A stretch of DNA of 15,068 nucleotides from Chloroflexota bacterium (lineage in GTDB: Bacteria > Chloroflexota > Dehalococcoidia > UBA3495), in the NCBI GenBank assembly GCA_002707185.1, contig PAMF01000074.1:1761-16828 (forward strand). Reading direction: 5' to 3'. Below the pieces are notes generated by a model, which was given only the letters and a program-made list of their open reading frames with translations, had not been told where the DNA came from and made no database searches. The position numbers and the translations under genes are program-made. This document shows, one piece after another, positions 6,866 to 13,856 of the stretch (the stretch's first letter is position 1; each line of letters begins with the position of its first letter).

Positions 6866-7673
6866 AACCATAGTAGTTACATCCGGAAAAGGTGGTGTGG
6901 GTAAAACTACAGCCACTGCTAATATCGGTACTGGTCTTGCTATGCGAGGTCATAACGTAGTCGTAATAGATAGTGATATCGGACTTCGCAATTTAGATGT
7001 AGTTATGGGGCTTGAAAATCGTATCGTCTACGATTTAGTGGATATAATTGAGGGCCGATGCAAATTAAATCAAGGAATGATCCGCGATAAGCACAAACTA
7101 GACCTCTATTTGATTCCTGCACCCCAGACTCGGGACAAAGACTGTATAGATCCTGAACAACTCCGTGAGCTGTGCCAGAAGTTAGAAGAGGAATTTGACT
7201 ATGTAATAGTAGACTGTCCTGCCGGCATAGAACAAGGGTTTAAAAACGCTATAGCCGGAGCCCAAGAAGCAATCATGGTAACTACTCCCGAAGTATCTGC
7301 AATCAGGGATGCAGATCGAGTTATAGGTTTGCTTGAAGCAGCCGAATTACATCGTCCAAAGCTCATCATAAATCGAGTTAATTCAGCCATGGTAAAACGC
7401 GGTGATATGATGGATAAAGACGATATAGTTGGACTCCTTGCCGTAGATATACTCGGCATGGTGCCAGTTGACGACAGATTGATCACAGCCACAAACCAAG
7501 GCATACCGGTAATTCATGACCCAAAGGCGTTGTCCGGCGCTGCTTTTTCCAGAATAGTTGCTAGAATTGATGGAGAAGAAGTAGCCATACCAGATCTGGA
7601 GCCCCGCACAGGTATTATGGACAAAGTGAAAGAGATCATGGGGATCAAGGGGGGATCATACACACATGCGTGA
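6855..7673 (+). CDS. minD: Septum-site determining ATPase MinD
   Basis: MinD is a ParA/MinD-family ATPase that binds the membrane when ATP-bound and recruits MinC; MinE triggers its release. The product has 272 residues. The deviant Walker A motif SGKGGVGKTT is at residues 10-19, with signature Lys12 and Lys17. The switch I region is DSDIGLRNLDVVMGLENR, Walker B is VIVDCPAGIEQG, and the C-terminal amphipathic membrane-targeting helix is GIMDKVKEIMGIKGG. The start is ATG 6855 (or the adjacent ATG 6858), with GGAGG at 6842-6846 eight bases upstream. An in-frame TTG at 6777 would add 26 unrelated residues and is rejected. It overlaps minC by 11 bases and minE by 8, so translation is probably coupled. 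Confidence 0.97.
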   Translation: MMGKTIVVTSGKGGVGKTTATANIGTGLAMRGHNVVVIDSDIGLRNLDVVMGLENRIVYDLVDIIEGRCKLNQGMIRDKHKLDLYLIPAPQTRDKDCIDPEQLRELCQKLEEEFDYVIVDCPAGIEQGFKNAIAGAQEAIMVTTPEVSAIRDADRVIGLLEAAELHRPKLIINRVNSAMVKRGDMMDKDDIVGLLAVDILGMVPVDDRLITATNQGIPVIHDPKALSGAAFSRIVARIDGEEVAIPDLEPRTGIMDKVKEIMGIKGGSYTHA

Positions 7674-7989
7674 TTTCTTAAGATGGGTATTAACGCACAA
7701 AGATCAGACTAAAGAGGCCGCAAGAGATCGTTTGAGGTTAGCTTTGTTAAAAGATCGGATTGACCTATCGGGCGGTAGCATGGAATCACTAAGAAAGGAT
7801 GTATTAACGGTATTATCCCGGTACATGGTAGTTGGAAACGATTTCCAAGAGTTCGACATCCACCGTTCGGACGATGCAGTTTACTTGGTATCCAACATAA
7901 AAGTTGAAGAGCTTCCTCGCTGGGCTACTTTAAATGACAACAACTCGGATCCTGCCACAACCAGCAAACCCGGAGCTTGGTGGAAATGA
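7666..7989 (+). CDS. minE: Cell division topological specificity factor MinE
   Basis: MinE stimulates MinD ATPase and restricts MinCD to the poles. The N-terminal DFLRWVL can form the membrane-binding helix; residues about 12-31 (TKEAARDRLRLALLKDR) are the MinD-contact region; residues about 38-85 (MESLRKDVLTVLSRYMVV onward) are the dimerisation domain. At 107 residues it is somewhat longer than E. coli MinE (88) because of a polar tail ending in KPGAWWK. The ATG overlaps the last eight bases of minD, and a G-rich ribosome site (7649-7654) lies in minD. It is the last gene of the operon, followed by two hairpin terminators. Confidence 0.93.
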   Translation: MRDFLRWVLTHKDQTKEAARDRLRLALLKDRIDLSGGSMESLRKDVLTVLSRYMVVGNDFQEFDIHRSDDAVYLVSNIKVEELPRWATLNDNNSDPATTSKPGAWWK

Positions 7990-8037
7990 CCTGAGCCACA
8001 TCGGTGATAACACGAATTTATCATGGACGCTGGATAA

Positions 8038-8079
8038 AAAATACAGGGGAAGTTGAGTGGTCAACCTGCCCTGTATTTT
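8038..8079. terminator. Compound hairpin terminator after minE
   Basis: An 11-bp perfect stem, AAAATACAGGG (8038-8048) with CCCTGTATTTT (8069-8079), encloses a second nested stem, GTTGA (8052-8056) and TCAAC (8061-8065), with a four-base loop. The A/T ends make it work as an intrinsic terminator in either direction. It lies 48 bases after the minE stop. Confidence 0.8.
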
Positions 8080-8081
8080 GG

Positions 8082-8107
8082 TCAGACTATGTATAATCTG
8101 ATTTTTT
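8082..8107 (+). terminator. Second, weaker terminator hairpin with a T-run
   Basis: TCAGA (8082-8086) pairs with TCTGA (8097-8101), with a possible two-base extension across a mismatch, and is followed at once by six T (8102-8107). It sits three bases after the stronger hairpin, suggesting a backup terminator between the min operon and the MFS gene. Confidence 0.5.
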
Positions 8108-8260
8108 GATATCTCCGATATCAGCCAACCTATATCCACACACTTATGGACCCAAACGAATTCATATCACTAACAAACATGCCGTGGTAAAATACCCAAC
8201 ACTCATTTGAGCTATGCCCGTCATATAACTTGTCAGTGATCAAGACCACGGAGGACTTAT
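8108..8260 (+). promoter_or_regulatory. Leader region of the MFS gene with a candidate extended -10
   Basis: The best promoter candidate is TGGTAAAAT at 8185-8193, an extended -10 (TGn followed by TAAAAT) with no convincing -35. Transcription would start near 8200. An imperfect palindrome with CTTG/CAAG ends at 8229-8244 lies just before the GGAGG ribosome site (8250-8254). Two GATATC sites three bases apart (8109-8123) are also present. Nothing else is recognisable. Confidence 0.3.
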
Positions 8261-9559
8261 TTGGCTAATCAGACAGATAATACGTATCGCCTCAGTGCCA
8301 TCCCAGAAAGATTTTTAGCAGCACTGCAATATAAAGACTACCGCACTTTGTGGATGGCCAATTTATTTGCCGGCGCTGCTGGGTGGGCATTAATTGTAGC
8401 CCGTGGATGGCTAGCCTTTGATATGACGGAAACGAATTCTAGCATGTGGGTTGGCCTAGTCACATTTATGGCTATGGCCCCCAGATTCTTCCTTACTCCC
8501 GTAATTGGCTTTATAGCGGACAGATTTAATAGACAAACCGTCCTTAGTTGGACTTACGGCTTGAATCTTGCCCACAACATAGTACTAGCAGGTCTCGTAA
8601 TGTATGGAGAACTTGGGATCTGGGTACTAGTTATTCTATCCGTAGTGAACGGGTCTCTCCGCTCCGCCCAGCAGACTACATCACAGACTTTAGTCCCTAA
8701 CTTGATACCCCGAGATCGTCTCTTAAACGCAGTAGCATTGAACGAAGCTACGCAACAGGGATCAAGGTTATTTGGCCCAATACTAATATTCATACTCATC
8801 ATAGCCGTCCCTGAATCTGCTGATATAGCCCTTTCGTTCTGGTTCTGCAGCGCTTTTTATTTGATTGGGCTAATACTTACACTGAACATCCATACCCGGT
8901 CCACCGGCGTCATGGACTCAAGCCAAAGCTTCTTCCAAAACATGTTAAGCGGCTTAGTGTACACATACCAACATCCGATGTTGTTGGGAATAGTTTTAAT
9001 GGCTGTAGCCCATTGCTCACTTACCATGTCTTATGAATCAATTATGCCCGCTATCTCTGAAGGCAAACTTGGAGCAGGAGAGGCAGGATTCAGCTATTTG
9101 ATTGCTGGAGTTGGGGCAGGCGCACTAGTTTCATCTATTTTTCTCGCGGGGATACGGAACGAATCGACACGAGGTAAAGTATTTCTGTTTTTTGGCATGA
9201 CTAGCGGACTTGGCCCCATCGCGCTTGGGTTGTCCAATCATCAAGCTTTATCTATCGCTGCTACAGTATTCATGGGCGTGAACCAAGCAGGGTTCATGAC
9301 CATAACACACGCTATTATACAAACTATAGCTCCTGATGAAATTCGTGGACGAATTTCAGGTGTCTACAACATGCACGTAGGTGGAACTATGGCTTTGGCT
9401 AACCTGATAAATGGAACTCTTACCGATGTTTTCAACGCTCCTTTAGTATTATCAGTAGGTGGAATTATATTTATAATAGCCATCTGTTCAAGCCTAGGAA
9501 TTTCACCATTACGGAGAATATATTTCCCAAGAACGCCCCTTGGATCCTCTATGGCATAA
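8261..9559 (+). CDS. Major facilitator superfamily transporter (MFS_3/DHA3-like)
   Basis: The 432-residue inner-membrane protein has about 11-12 hydrophobic segments. The loop after the second segment reads GFIADRFNRQTVL, the MFS motif A region (G-x-x-x-D-R-x-x-R), and a second such loop is IRGRISGVYNM near residue 365. The opening YKDYRTLWMANLFAGAAGWA is characteristic of the MFS_3 group, which contains siderophore and drug exporters such as EntS. The direction is probably export; the substrate is unknown. The start is TTG at 8261 with GGAGG six bases upstream, and no ATG is available until well inside the conserved region. The aminotransferase begins 14 bases after the stop, so the two are likely cotranscribed. 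Confidence 0.9.
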   Translation: MANQTDNTYRLSAIPERFLAALQYKDYRTLWMANLFAGAAGWALIVARGWLAFDMTETNSSMWVGLVTFMAMAPRFFLTPVIGFIADRFNRQTVLSWTYGLNLAHNIVLAGLVMYGELGIWVLVILSVVNGSLRSAQQTTSQTLVPNLIPRDRLLNAVALNEATQQGSRLFGPILIFILIIAVPESADIALSFWFCSAFYLIGLILTLNIHTRSTGVMDSSQSFFQNMLSGLVYTYQHPMLLGIVLMAVAHCSLTMSYESIMPAISEGKLGAGEAGFSYLIAGVGAGALVSSIFLAGIRNESTRGKVFLFFGMTSGLGPIALGLSNHQALSIAATVFMGVNQAGFMTITHAIIQTIAPDEIRGRISGVYNMHVGGTMALANLINGTLTDVFNAPLVLSVGGIIFIIAICSSLGISPLRRIYFPRTPLGSSMA

Positions 9560-9573
9560 ACGGAGACACTCTA

Positions 9574-10908
9574 ATGAACATGATGTCTAAAGACTTAGAA
9601 TTAAATCGATATTTAGAATTAACCCCTGAATCCCGAAATATATGGGAAGAGTCTAAAACTTACTTACCGGGAGGCGATAGCAGAAACTCCATATTCTGGA
9701 AGCCTTACCCTATATTCATAACATCTGCTTCGGGCAGCCATGTAATTGACGCAGATGACGTAGACAGAATTGATTTTATAAATACCATGACTACCATGAT
9801 CTTAGGGCACGGGCCTGCTCCTGTTATTAATGCCGTTGAAAAACAGTTGCATCACGGATTGGCTTACAATGCACCAAACCTACATCAAGTAAAATTGGCC
9901 AAGCTTCTCTGTTCGAGAGTACCAGGGTTTGACAAGGTTAGGTTCACCAATTCCGGTACCGAAGCCACGTTGAATACACTTAGAGCGGCCAGAGCATTCA
10001 CGGGGAAAAGTAAATTTGCTAAAGCTGAAGGCGGCTATCACGGAACTCATGACTCAGTAAGCGTAAGCATACGGGTAGACCCGACTCTAGCAGGATCAGG
10101 CCACAAACCTGCGGCCATGGCTAGTAGTGCTGGCCTAGCTGATGGAGTCGTTGAACAAGTAGTCGTACTGCCATTTAACGACACAGCGTCTTCAAAGGCA
10201 ATTTTAGAACAAAACGCACATGACCTAGCAGCAGTGATAGTAGAACCCATGCTTGGATCAGTGGGAATGGTCCCGGCTACACCAGAATTTCTGCAGATGT
10301 TGCGCGACTTTACCACCGACAACAACATCGTATTAATATTTGATGAAGTAATTAGCTTCAGGGTTGGAAGCGGTGGTTGCCAAGAACATTACGGTATAAC
10401 CCCAGATTTAACATCTTTAGGGAAGATAATAGGCGGTGGATTTGCAGTTGGAGCTTTCGGCGGCAGAGACGACATCATGGAACTATATGATCCTACAAGA
10501 GGTCCTCAAGTGGGACACGCCGGAACATTCAATGCCAATCCGATAACCATGCTAGCTGGATTTGTTACCCTCGAGCAGTTAACGCCTGAAGTGTTTGCTA
10601 GTTTGTCGGAAACTACCGAATATTTAAAGCGAGGTATTCGAGAAGTTTGTAGTAAACAGGAATTACCCGTACAAGTAACAGGCCTAGGCTCATTGTTTGG
10701 CATACATTTTACCGACACAAAGATTGGTAATTATAGAGACATAACAGCGGAGAATACTCAGCTAAGAGACCGAGTGTTTCTTGGGTTAATGAATGAAAAT
10801 ATACTAATGGCCCCCAACTTGGTGGGAGCCATTTCCACGGCTACTTCAAATGCCGACGTAGATCACTTCTTAACTGCGTTAGCGACAGTATTAAGAAGAA
10901 ACCTGTAG
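9574..10908 (+). CDS. Class III PLP-dependent aminotransferase, HemL-like
   Basis: The 444-residue protein is a fold-type I PLP enzyme related to glutamate-1-semialdehyde 2,1-aminomutase. The phosphate-binding SGTEA is at 127-131, the pyridine-stacking region is EGGYHGTHD, the DEV motif (Asp257) is at 257-259 and the PLP lysine is Lys284 in SLGKIIGGGFAVGAFGGR. True HemL has a GGVNSPVR-like segment near the N-terminus; here that region reads LPGGDSRNSIFWKPYP, so it may be a HemL-like aminotransferase or mutase acting on another substrate. No other heme gene is nearby. The ATG at 9574 has GGAG seven or eight bases upstream. Its close link to the MFS gene suggests production or recycling of an amino compound that is transported. 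It ends three bases before the convergent ABM gene. Confidence 0.87.
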   Translation: MNMMSKDLELNRYLELTPESRNIWEESKTYLPGGDSRNSIFWKPYPIFITSASGSHVIDADDVDRIDFINTMTTMILGHGPAPVINAVEKQLHHGLAYNAPNLHQVKLAKLLCSRVPGFDKVRFTNSGTEATLNTLRAARAFTGKSKFAKAEGGYHGTHDSVSVSIRVDPTLAGSGHKPAAMASSAGLADGVVEQVVVLPFNDTASSKAILEQNAHDLAAVIVEPMLGSVGMVPATPEFLQMLRDFTTDNNIVLIFDEVISFRVGSGGCQEHYGITPDLTSLGKIIGGGFAVGAFGGRDDIMELYDPTRGPQVGHAGTFNANPITMLAGFVTLEQLTPEVFASLSETTEYLKRGIREVCSKQELPVQVTGLGSLFGIHFTDTKIGNYRDITAENTQLRDRVFLGLMNENILMAPNLVGAISTATSNADVDHFLTALATVLRRNL

Positions 10909-10911
10909 GAG

Positions 10912-11241
10912 TTAATCTACCGGTGGCCGCTTTACCCATTTATCTTCAGACGGATAAATTGGAGTAGCCAATTTCCTTATGTTCTCAGTGGCAAACCAAT
11001 CTTTGCACTCCTCTCTCCATTTAACAAAATGTGGAGCATTTCGGTGGGCTTCAACTGCTGCCTCATCCTGATAAACTTCGTACAAATGTAGTTTGTTAGG
11101 ATCTTCGTTGTCTTGCAATACGTCAAACCTCAGGCAGCCTGGCTCGTCATTATTAGATCCTCGTGCGTCTCCTAACATTGACGCCATAAATTCCTCTTTA
11201 TGACCAGGCTTGATATTGATTTCAACCACCAAAGCTATCAT
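10912..11241 (-). CDS. ABM-domain (antibiotic biosynthesis/quinol monooxygenase-like) small protein
   Basis: The 109-residue protein is a single ferredoxin-like ABM domain of the YgiN/LsrG type, usual length about 95-110. Family landmarks are EPGCLRFDVLQDNEDPNKLHL (residues 33-53 region), YEVYQDEAAVEAHRNAPHF with His66 and His71, and WREE after it. Members act without cofactor on quinols or other small aromatics, or as isomerases and degradation enzymes; the substrate is not readable. The ATG start has AGGAG about six bases upstream. It converges on the aminotransferase with only three bases between the stop codons, leaving no room for a terminator, so the two transcripts probably overlap at their 3' ends. 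Confidence 0.85.
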   Translation of the reverse strand: MIALVVEINIKPGHKEEFMASMLGDARGSNNDEPGCLRFDVLQDNEDPNKLHLYEVYQDEAAVEAHRNAPHFVKWREECKDWFATENIRKLATPIYPSEDKWVKRPPVD

Positions 11242-11408
11242 GTTAACTCCTATCCTCTTTCGGTTTTAACGCATTTTGTTACGGCCATATTTAGATCAAA
11301 CACGCTAGAAGCGTCATTATAGACACCAAGATTATGCCAGACAAGGTACCTCCGTAGGTTTGCCAGATAAACATTACTAAACCTCAGCCTAAACGCACAA
11401 ATATCAGG

Positions 11409-11437
11409 ATGACACCAAATAACTAGCGTTGTAGAAT
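11409..11437 (+). promoter_or_regulatory. Candidate promoter of the glutaredoxin-like gene
   Basis: ATGACA (11409-11414) and TAGAAT (11432-11437) are separated by 17 bases, each five of six to consensus. Transcription would start near 11444, about 20 bases before the GTG start, just leaving room for the AGGAGG at 11453-11458. The rest of the gap (11242-11408) has only a small hairpin (ACGCT/AGCGT, 11302-11314). Confidence 0.55.
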
Positions 11438-11464
11438 GGCAATATATCCACGAGGAGGCTTTAA

Positions 11465-11680
11465 GTGGCTGATATACCAATCGTCTATACACTTACGGTT
11501 TGCCCTGCTTGTGACAAACTCCGTAACAAATGGGGTAGAGAAGGCATCAAATACGAAGAAAGAAGAGTAGACCAATCTCAGGATACATTAGATGAAGCGC
11601 TTTTATATGGAGATTCCGTACCCATTATCAAATACCCAGATGGTCGGATAGAAGTAGGGTTCGAGGGATCAGTTGGTTGA
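11465..11680 (+). CDS. Glutaredoxin-like protein with CPAC motif
   Basis: The 71-residue protein has a compact glutaredoxin/NrdH-type thioredoxin fold: strand PIVYTLTVCPAC with the redox motif Cys13-Pro-Ala-Cys16, a helix, KYEERRVD, and a cis-proline at Pro53 in SVPIIKY. It ends with GRIEVGFEGSVG. This suggests thiol-disulfide exchange in the cytoplasm. At 71 residues it is at the short end and lacks the last helix of many glutaredoxins. GTG at 11465 is the start, with AGGAGG six bases upstream, one of the best ribosome sites in the window. The thioredoxin-fold gene follows 93 bp downstream on the same strand. Confidence 0.85.
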   Translation: MADIPIVYTLTVCPACDKLRNKWGREGIKYEERRVDQSQDTLDEALLYGDSVPIIKYPDGRIEVGFEGSVG

Positions 11681-11691
11681 GAAATTGGGTG

Positions 11692-11708
11692 ACGAACTGT
11701 ATGTTCGT
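11692..11708. promoter_or_regulatory. Operator-like inverted repeat ACGAAC-N5-GTTCGT
   Basis: A perfect six-base inverted repeat, ACGAAC (11692-11697) and GTTCGT (11703-11708), with a five-base spacer lies between the two redox genes, 66 bp before the second one starts. The half-sites resemble the CGAAC/GTTCG of Gram-positive LexA boxes, but those have a four-base spacer. It could also form a short RNA hairpin. No regulator gene is present in the window. Confidence 0.35.
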
Positions 11709-11773
11709 ATCGATAAACCGGCAATATATTAAGTTACATAACATCAACAGATCAACCCACAGGAGGAAATTAC

Positions 11774-12358
11774 ATGGCAGAGCAGACTAGCGTAGTAACT
11801 CCACAACGTTTTCAAGAGGGGTTCAATTACTCTGACTACATGGACCAAATCAAAGTTAACAAAGCCAGGTTCGAAGGTTTTTATTCAAATTTTACAGTCC
11901 AGCCAACAGAAGCAGAAGCATTAAATCAGCTAACCGCGAACCCAAACGGCCCAGCGAAAATGATGGTAATCGGCGAAGACTGGTGCGGTGATGTAATTAG
12001 AGGATTACCTGTTCTGGCTCGAGTAGCGGAATCTTGCGGTATGGATATGAGAATTTTCCCGAGGGACGAACACCACGACATCATGAACGAATTCCTTAAG
12101 AATGGCCAGCATATGTCGATTCCCGTAGCTGTGTTTTATACGAAAGACCATCAATATATCTGTCATTGGATAGAACGACCTGAGGTCGCTGCCAAAGAAA
12201 TACAAGAGATTGAAGCAGCTATACGCTCAGAAAATTCTGAAATCAATGACCAGGATTTCGGAAGAGAAAGGAGAAGTCGCACCGCAGAAAGAGCAGAAGC
12301 CTGGCAGCAAGCCACAGTTGAAGAATTAGTATCTTTGATTTCAGAAAACATGAGTTGA
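11774..12358 (+). CDS. Thioredoxin-fold protein (Thioredoxin_9-like) with single active-site Cys
   Basis: The 194-residue protein begins with a helical region, then a thioredoxin core with VIGEDWCGDVIRGLPV (Cys71 in a Cys-Gly-Asp-Val motif), RIFPRDEH, and a cis-proline at Pro117 in SIPVAVFY. The second motif cysteine is absent (Val74), so classical dithiol-disulfide reduction by a CxxC pair is not possible; a monothiol mechanism or a resolving cysteine elsewhere (Cys88, Cys130) would be needed. The C-terminal 50 residues are charged and probably helical. The WCGD form is common in this family, so this is not decay. AGGAGG lies seven bases before the ATG. It follows the glutaredoxin-like gene and ends 23 bases before a strong bidirectional terminator. 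Confidence 0.85.
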   Translation: MAEQTSVVTPQRFQEGFNYSDYMDQIKVNKARFEGFYSNFTVQPTEAEALNQLTANPNGPAKMMVIGEDWCGDVIRGLPVLARVAESCGMDMRIFPRDEHHDIMNEFLKNGQHMSIPVAVFYTKDHQYICHWIERPEVAAKEIQEIEAAIRSENSEINDQDFGRERRSRTAERAEAWQQATVEELVSLISENMS

Positions 12359-12381
12359 ACTAATGTTAGGCCAATTAAAGA

Positions 12382-12411
12382 AAAACCCCCGACCTGTGAA
12401 TCGGGGGTTTT
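12382..12411. terminator. Strong bidirectional intrinsic terminator
   Basis: AAAACCCCCGA (12382-12392) pairs perfectly with TCGGGGGTTTT (12401-12411) around an eight-base loop. It lies in the 67-bp gap between convergent genes. A T-run follows the G5 tract in both readings, four T on the plus strand and five T then CTTT on the minus strand. Confidence 0.92.
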
Positions 12412-12425
12412 CTGTATCTATTTTG

Positions 12426-13421
12426 CTAGCCCAGGGCCAAGCCTCTTACTTCCTTGGCCGCCTCCGGTAACGGATATGTAGTCCAATTCTGACCATCGTC
12501 AGTAGACCCAAAAGCCTCTCCATCTCGAGCTACGCAAAAAACGTGATTAGGATTCCTAGGATCAGACCTAACTGCCATCATAGTACTCTGCGCTTTGACT
12601 CCCTGACCAACGGTCTCAAAGGTTCGGAACAAATCCCGACTCCTATAAACGGCTCCCTGACTGCTACGAGCAGCGGCTCCGATCGAAACAAAGAGTACAT
12701 TTGGATCATGAGGAGCAGCAAAAAGATCTCTGGTATATGTGATTTCAGAATAATTACCGAAGTCTATTGGGATCCATTCGCTACCCCTATCGGGCCCGAT
12801 AAAGGGTCCTTGTCTAGTTGTTAAAAACACAGTATGCGGCGAAGCAGCTGTACACTGAACTCCGTGGAGATCCAGTGTATCTTCATTTGGAGCTAACGAA
12901 CCCGTAATCTCTTCCCAGGACTCTCCTCCGTCAGAGCTACGTATTACACCGGCTACTTCTAACCCTGCATACATTTCATCCGGGAAATTAGGGTCTGCAG
13001 TTAGGCCAATAACTCTTGTAGGAAAGGTCATTTGGCATTCATTAGAACCCATCGTGGTATTCAATTTTTGCCATGAATCTCCGCTATTTGTACTACGATA
13101 AATCTCCCCTGGAGCTGTCCCTATATACATGACAGTTGGGTCACCCGGTCTAAACAAAAAGGTCCAAACTCCCGGTGCCCCTTTTGGGTAATCCAAGCGG
13201 TCCCAGTGATCTCCCCGATCGTCGCTTCGATAAGGACCATCATTTGTACCTGCGTAGACAATAGCAGGATTATCCGGATGTAGCGCAATTCCTTGGACCT
13301 CAACCCTCTCCGGTAACCCCATCGTTAGTGCTTCCCAATTATCAGACCCCGGAGATAATCGGTACAATCCATGACTTTCAGCTCCAACATAAACTCGGGC
13401 CCCGCCATTTCCAGTTGCCAT
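12426..13421 (-). CDS. BNR/Asp-box repeat protein, probable seven-bladed beta-propeller
   Basis: The 331-residue protein is built of repeats of about 44-52 residues, each with strands ending in an Asp-box-like turn (S-x-D-x-G-x-x-W). Clear copies are SDDRGDHW (66-73), STNSGDSW (110-117), SSDGGESW (162-169) and STDDGQNW (306-313); degenerate ones are near 21-29, 209-216 and 261-268, giving seven blades. Similar folds are sialidases, Vps10/sortilin domains and photosystem stability factors, but no sialidase catalytic residues were identified, so no enzymatic role is claimed. There is no signal peptide or membrane segment, so it appears cytoplasmic. The ATG start has a GGGGGAT ribosome site. It lies 96 bp downstream of purS on the same strand; any functional link is unknown. 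Confidence 0.85.
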   Translation of the reverse strand: MATGNGGARVYVGAESHGLYRLSPGSDNWEALTMGLPERVEVQGIALHPDNPAIVYAGTNDGPYRSDDRGDHWDRLDYPKGAPGVWTFLFRPGDPTVMYIGTAPGEIYRSTNSGDSWQKLNTTMGSNECQMTFPTRVIGLTADPNFPDEMYAGLEVAGVIRSSDGGESWEEITGSLAPNEDTLDLHGVQCTAASPHTVFLTTRQGPFIGPDRGSEWIPIDFGNYSEITYTRDLFAAPHDPNVLFVSIGAAARSSQGAVYRSRDLFRTFETVGQGVKAQSTMMAVRSDPRNPNHVFCVARDGEAFGSTDDGQNWTTYPLPEAAKEVRGLALG

Positions 13422-13517
13422 ACTTATCCCCCTTGTGAGTTTCTATAAGATTTATACCAATCGAGCTTTAGCCAAACTACCTTCGGTTACACCATGTAAT
13501 TTGACCATGTGATTCCG

Positions 13518-13778
13518 TTAAGGCACCTCTGATGATACCTGTAATTCATACCTGTATTCTTCTATTACCGGATTGGCAAGCAATTTTTGACATATATCTT
13601 CTACTATACGTTCAGCTTCGGTTCTATCTGACTCAGCGAGTTTCACTTGTAAAAATTTTCCTATCCTAACTCCGACTACCGAGTTAAATCCCAAATTTTG
13701 GACTGCGCCCATGACGGTAATCCCAGGGGGATCATTAACAGTCGGTTTCAACGTTATGAATATTTCTGCCAGAAACAA
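13518..13778 (-). CDS. purS: Phosphoribosylformylglycinamidine synthase subunit PurS
   Basis: PurS is the small subunit that couples the glutaminase PurQ to the synthetase PurL in step four of purine synthesis. The 86-residue product has the family pattern: strand FLAEIFITLKPTVNDPPG, helix AVQNLGF, VVGVRIGKFLQVKL, then a helix and the strand YRYELQV; usual length is about 80-90. The start is TTG, with AGGAG eight bases upstream; no ATG precedes the first strand. In most genomes purS is followed by purQ and purL, but here a propeller gene follows and no purQ or purL is in view. It lies 78 bp after the DUF3105 gene and downstream of purC. Confidence 0.9.
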   Translation of the reverse strand: MFLAEIFITLKPTVNDPPGITVMGAVQNLGFNSVVGVRIGKFLQVKLAESDRTEAERIVEDICQKLLANPVIEEYRYELQVSSEVP

Positions 13779-13856
13779 ATTTTGACTCCTAGATAAACTT
13801 GCTTACAACTAATATGATATCGGCAAGGTTCTATCGATAAACCTGCGACTAAATTC

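Noticed and set aside
8109..8123. Paired GATATC sites, similar to GATATCG-rich repeat near 894-908
   Set aside because: Short AT-rich palindromes are frequent here and the two places do not share a longer conserved unit.
11250..11492. 80-codon minus-strand ORF in the gap before the glutaredoxin-like gene
   Set aside because: It overlaps the start and ribosome site of the well-supported plus-strand gene, has no recognisable motif, and its composition is unlike the real proteins; it reads through promoter sequence.
13491..13516. Two tandem copies of a 13-base unit starting ACCATGT
   Set aside because: Only about 10 of 13 bases agree and there are just two copies; this is within chance and shows no link to a function.
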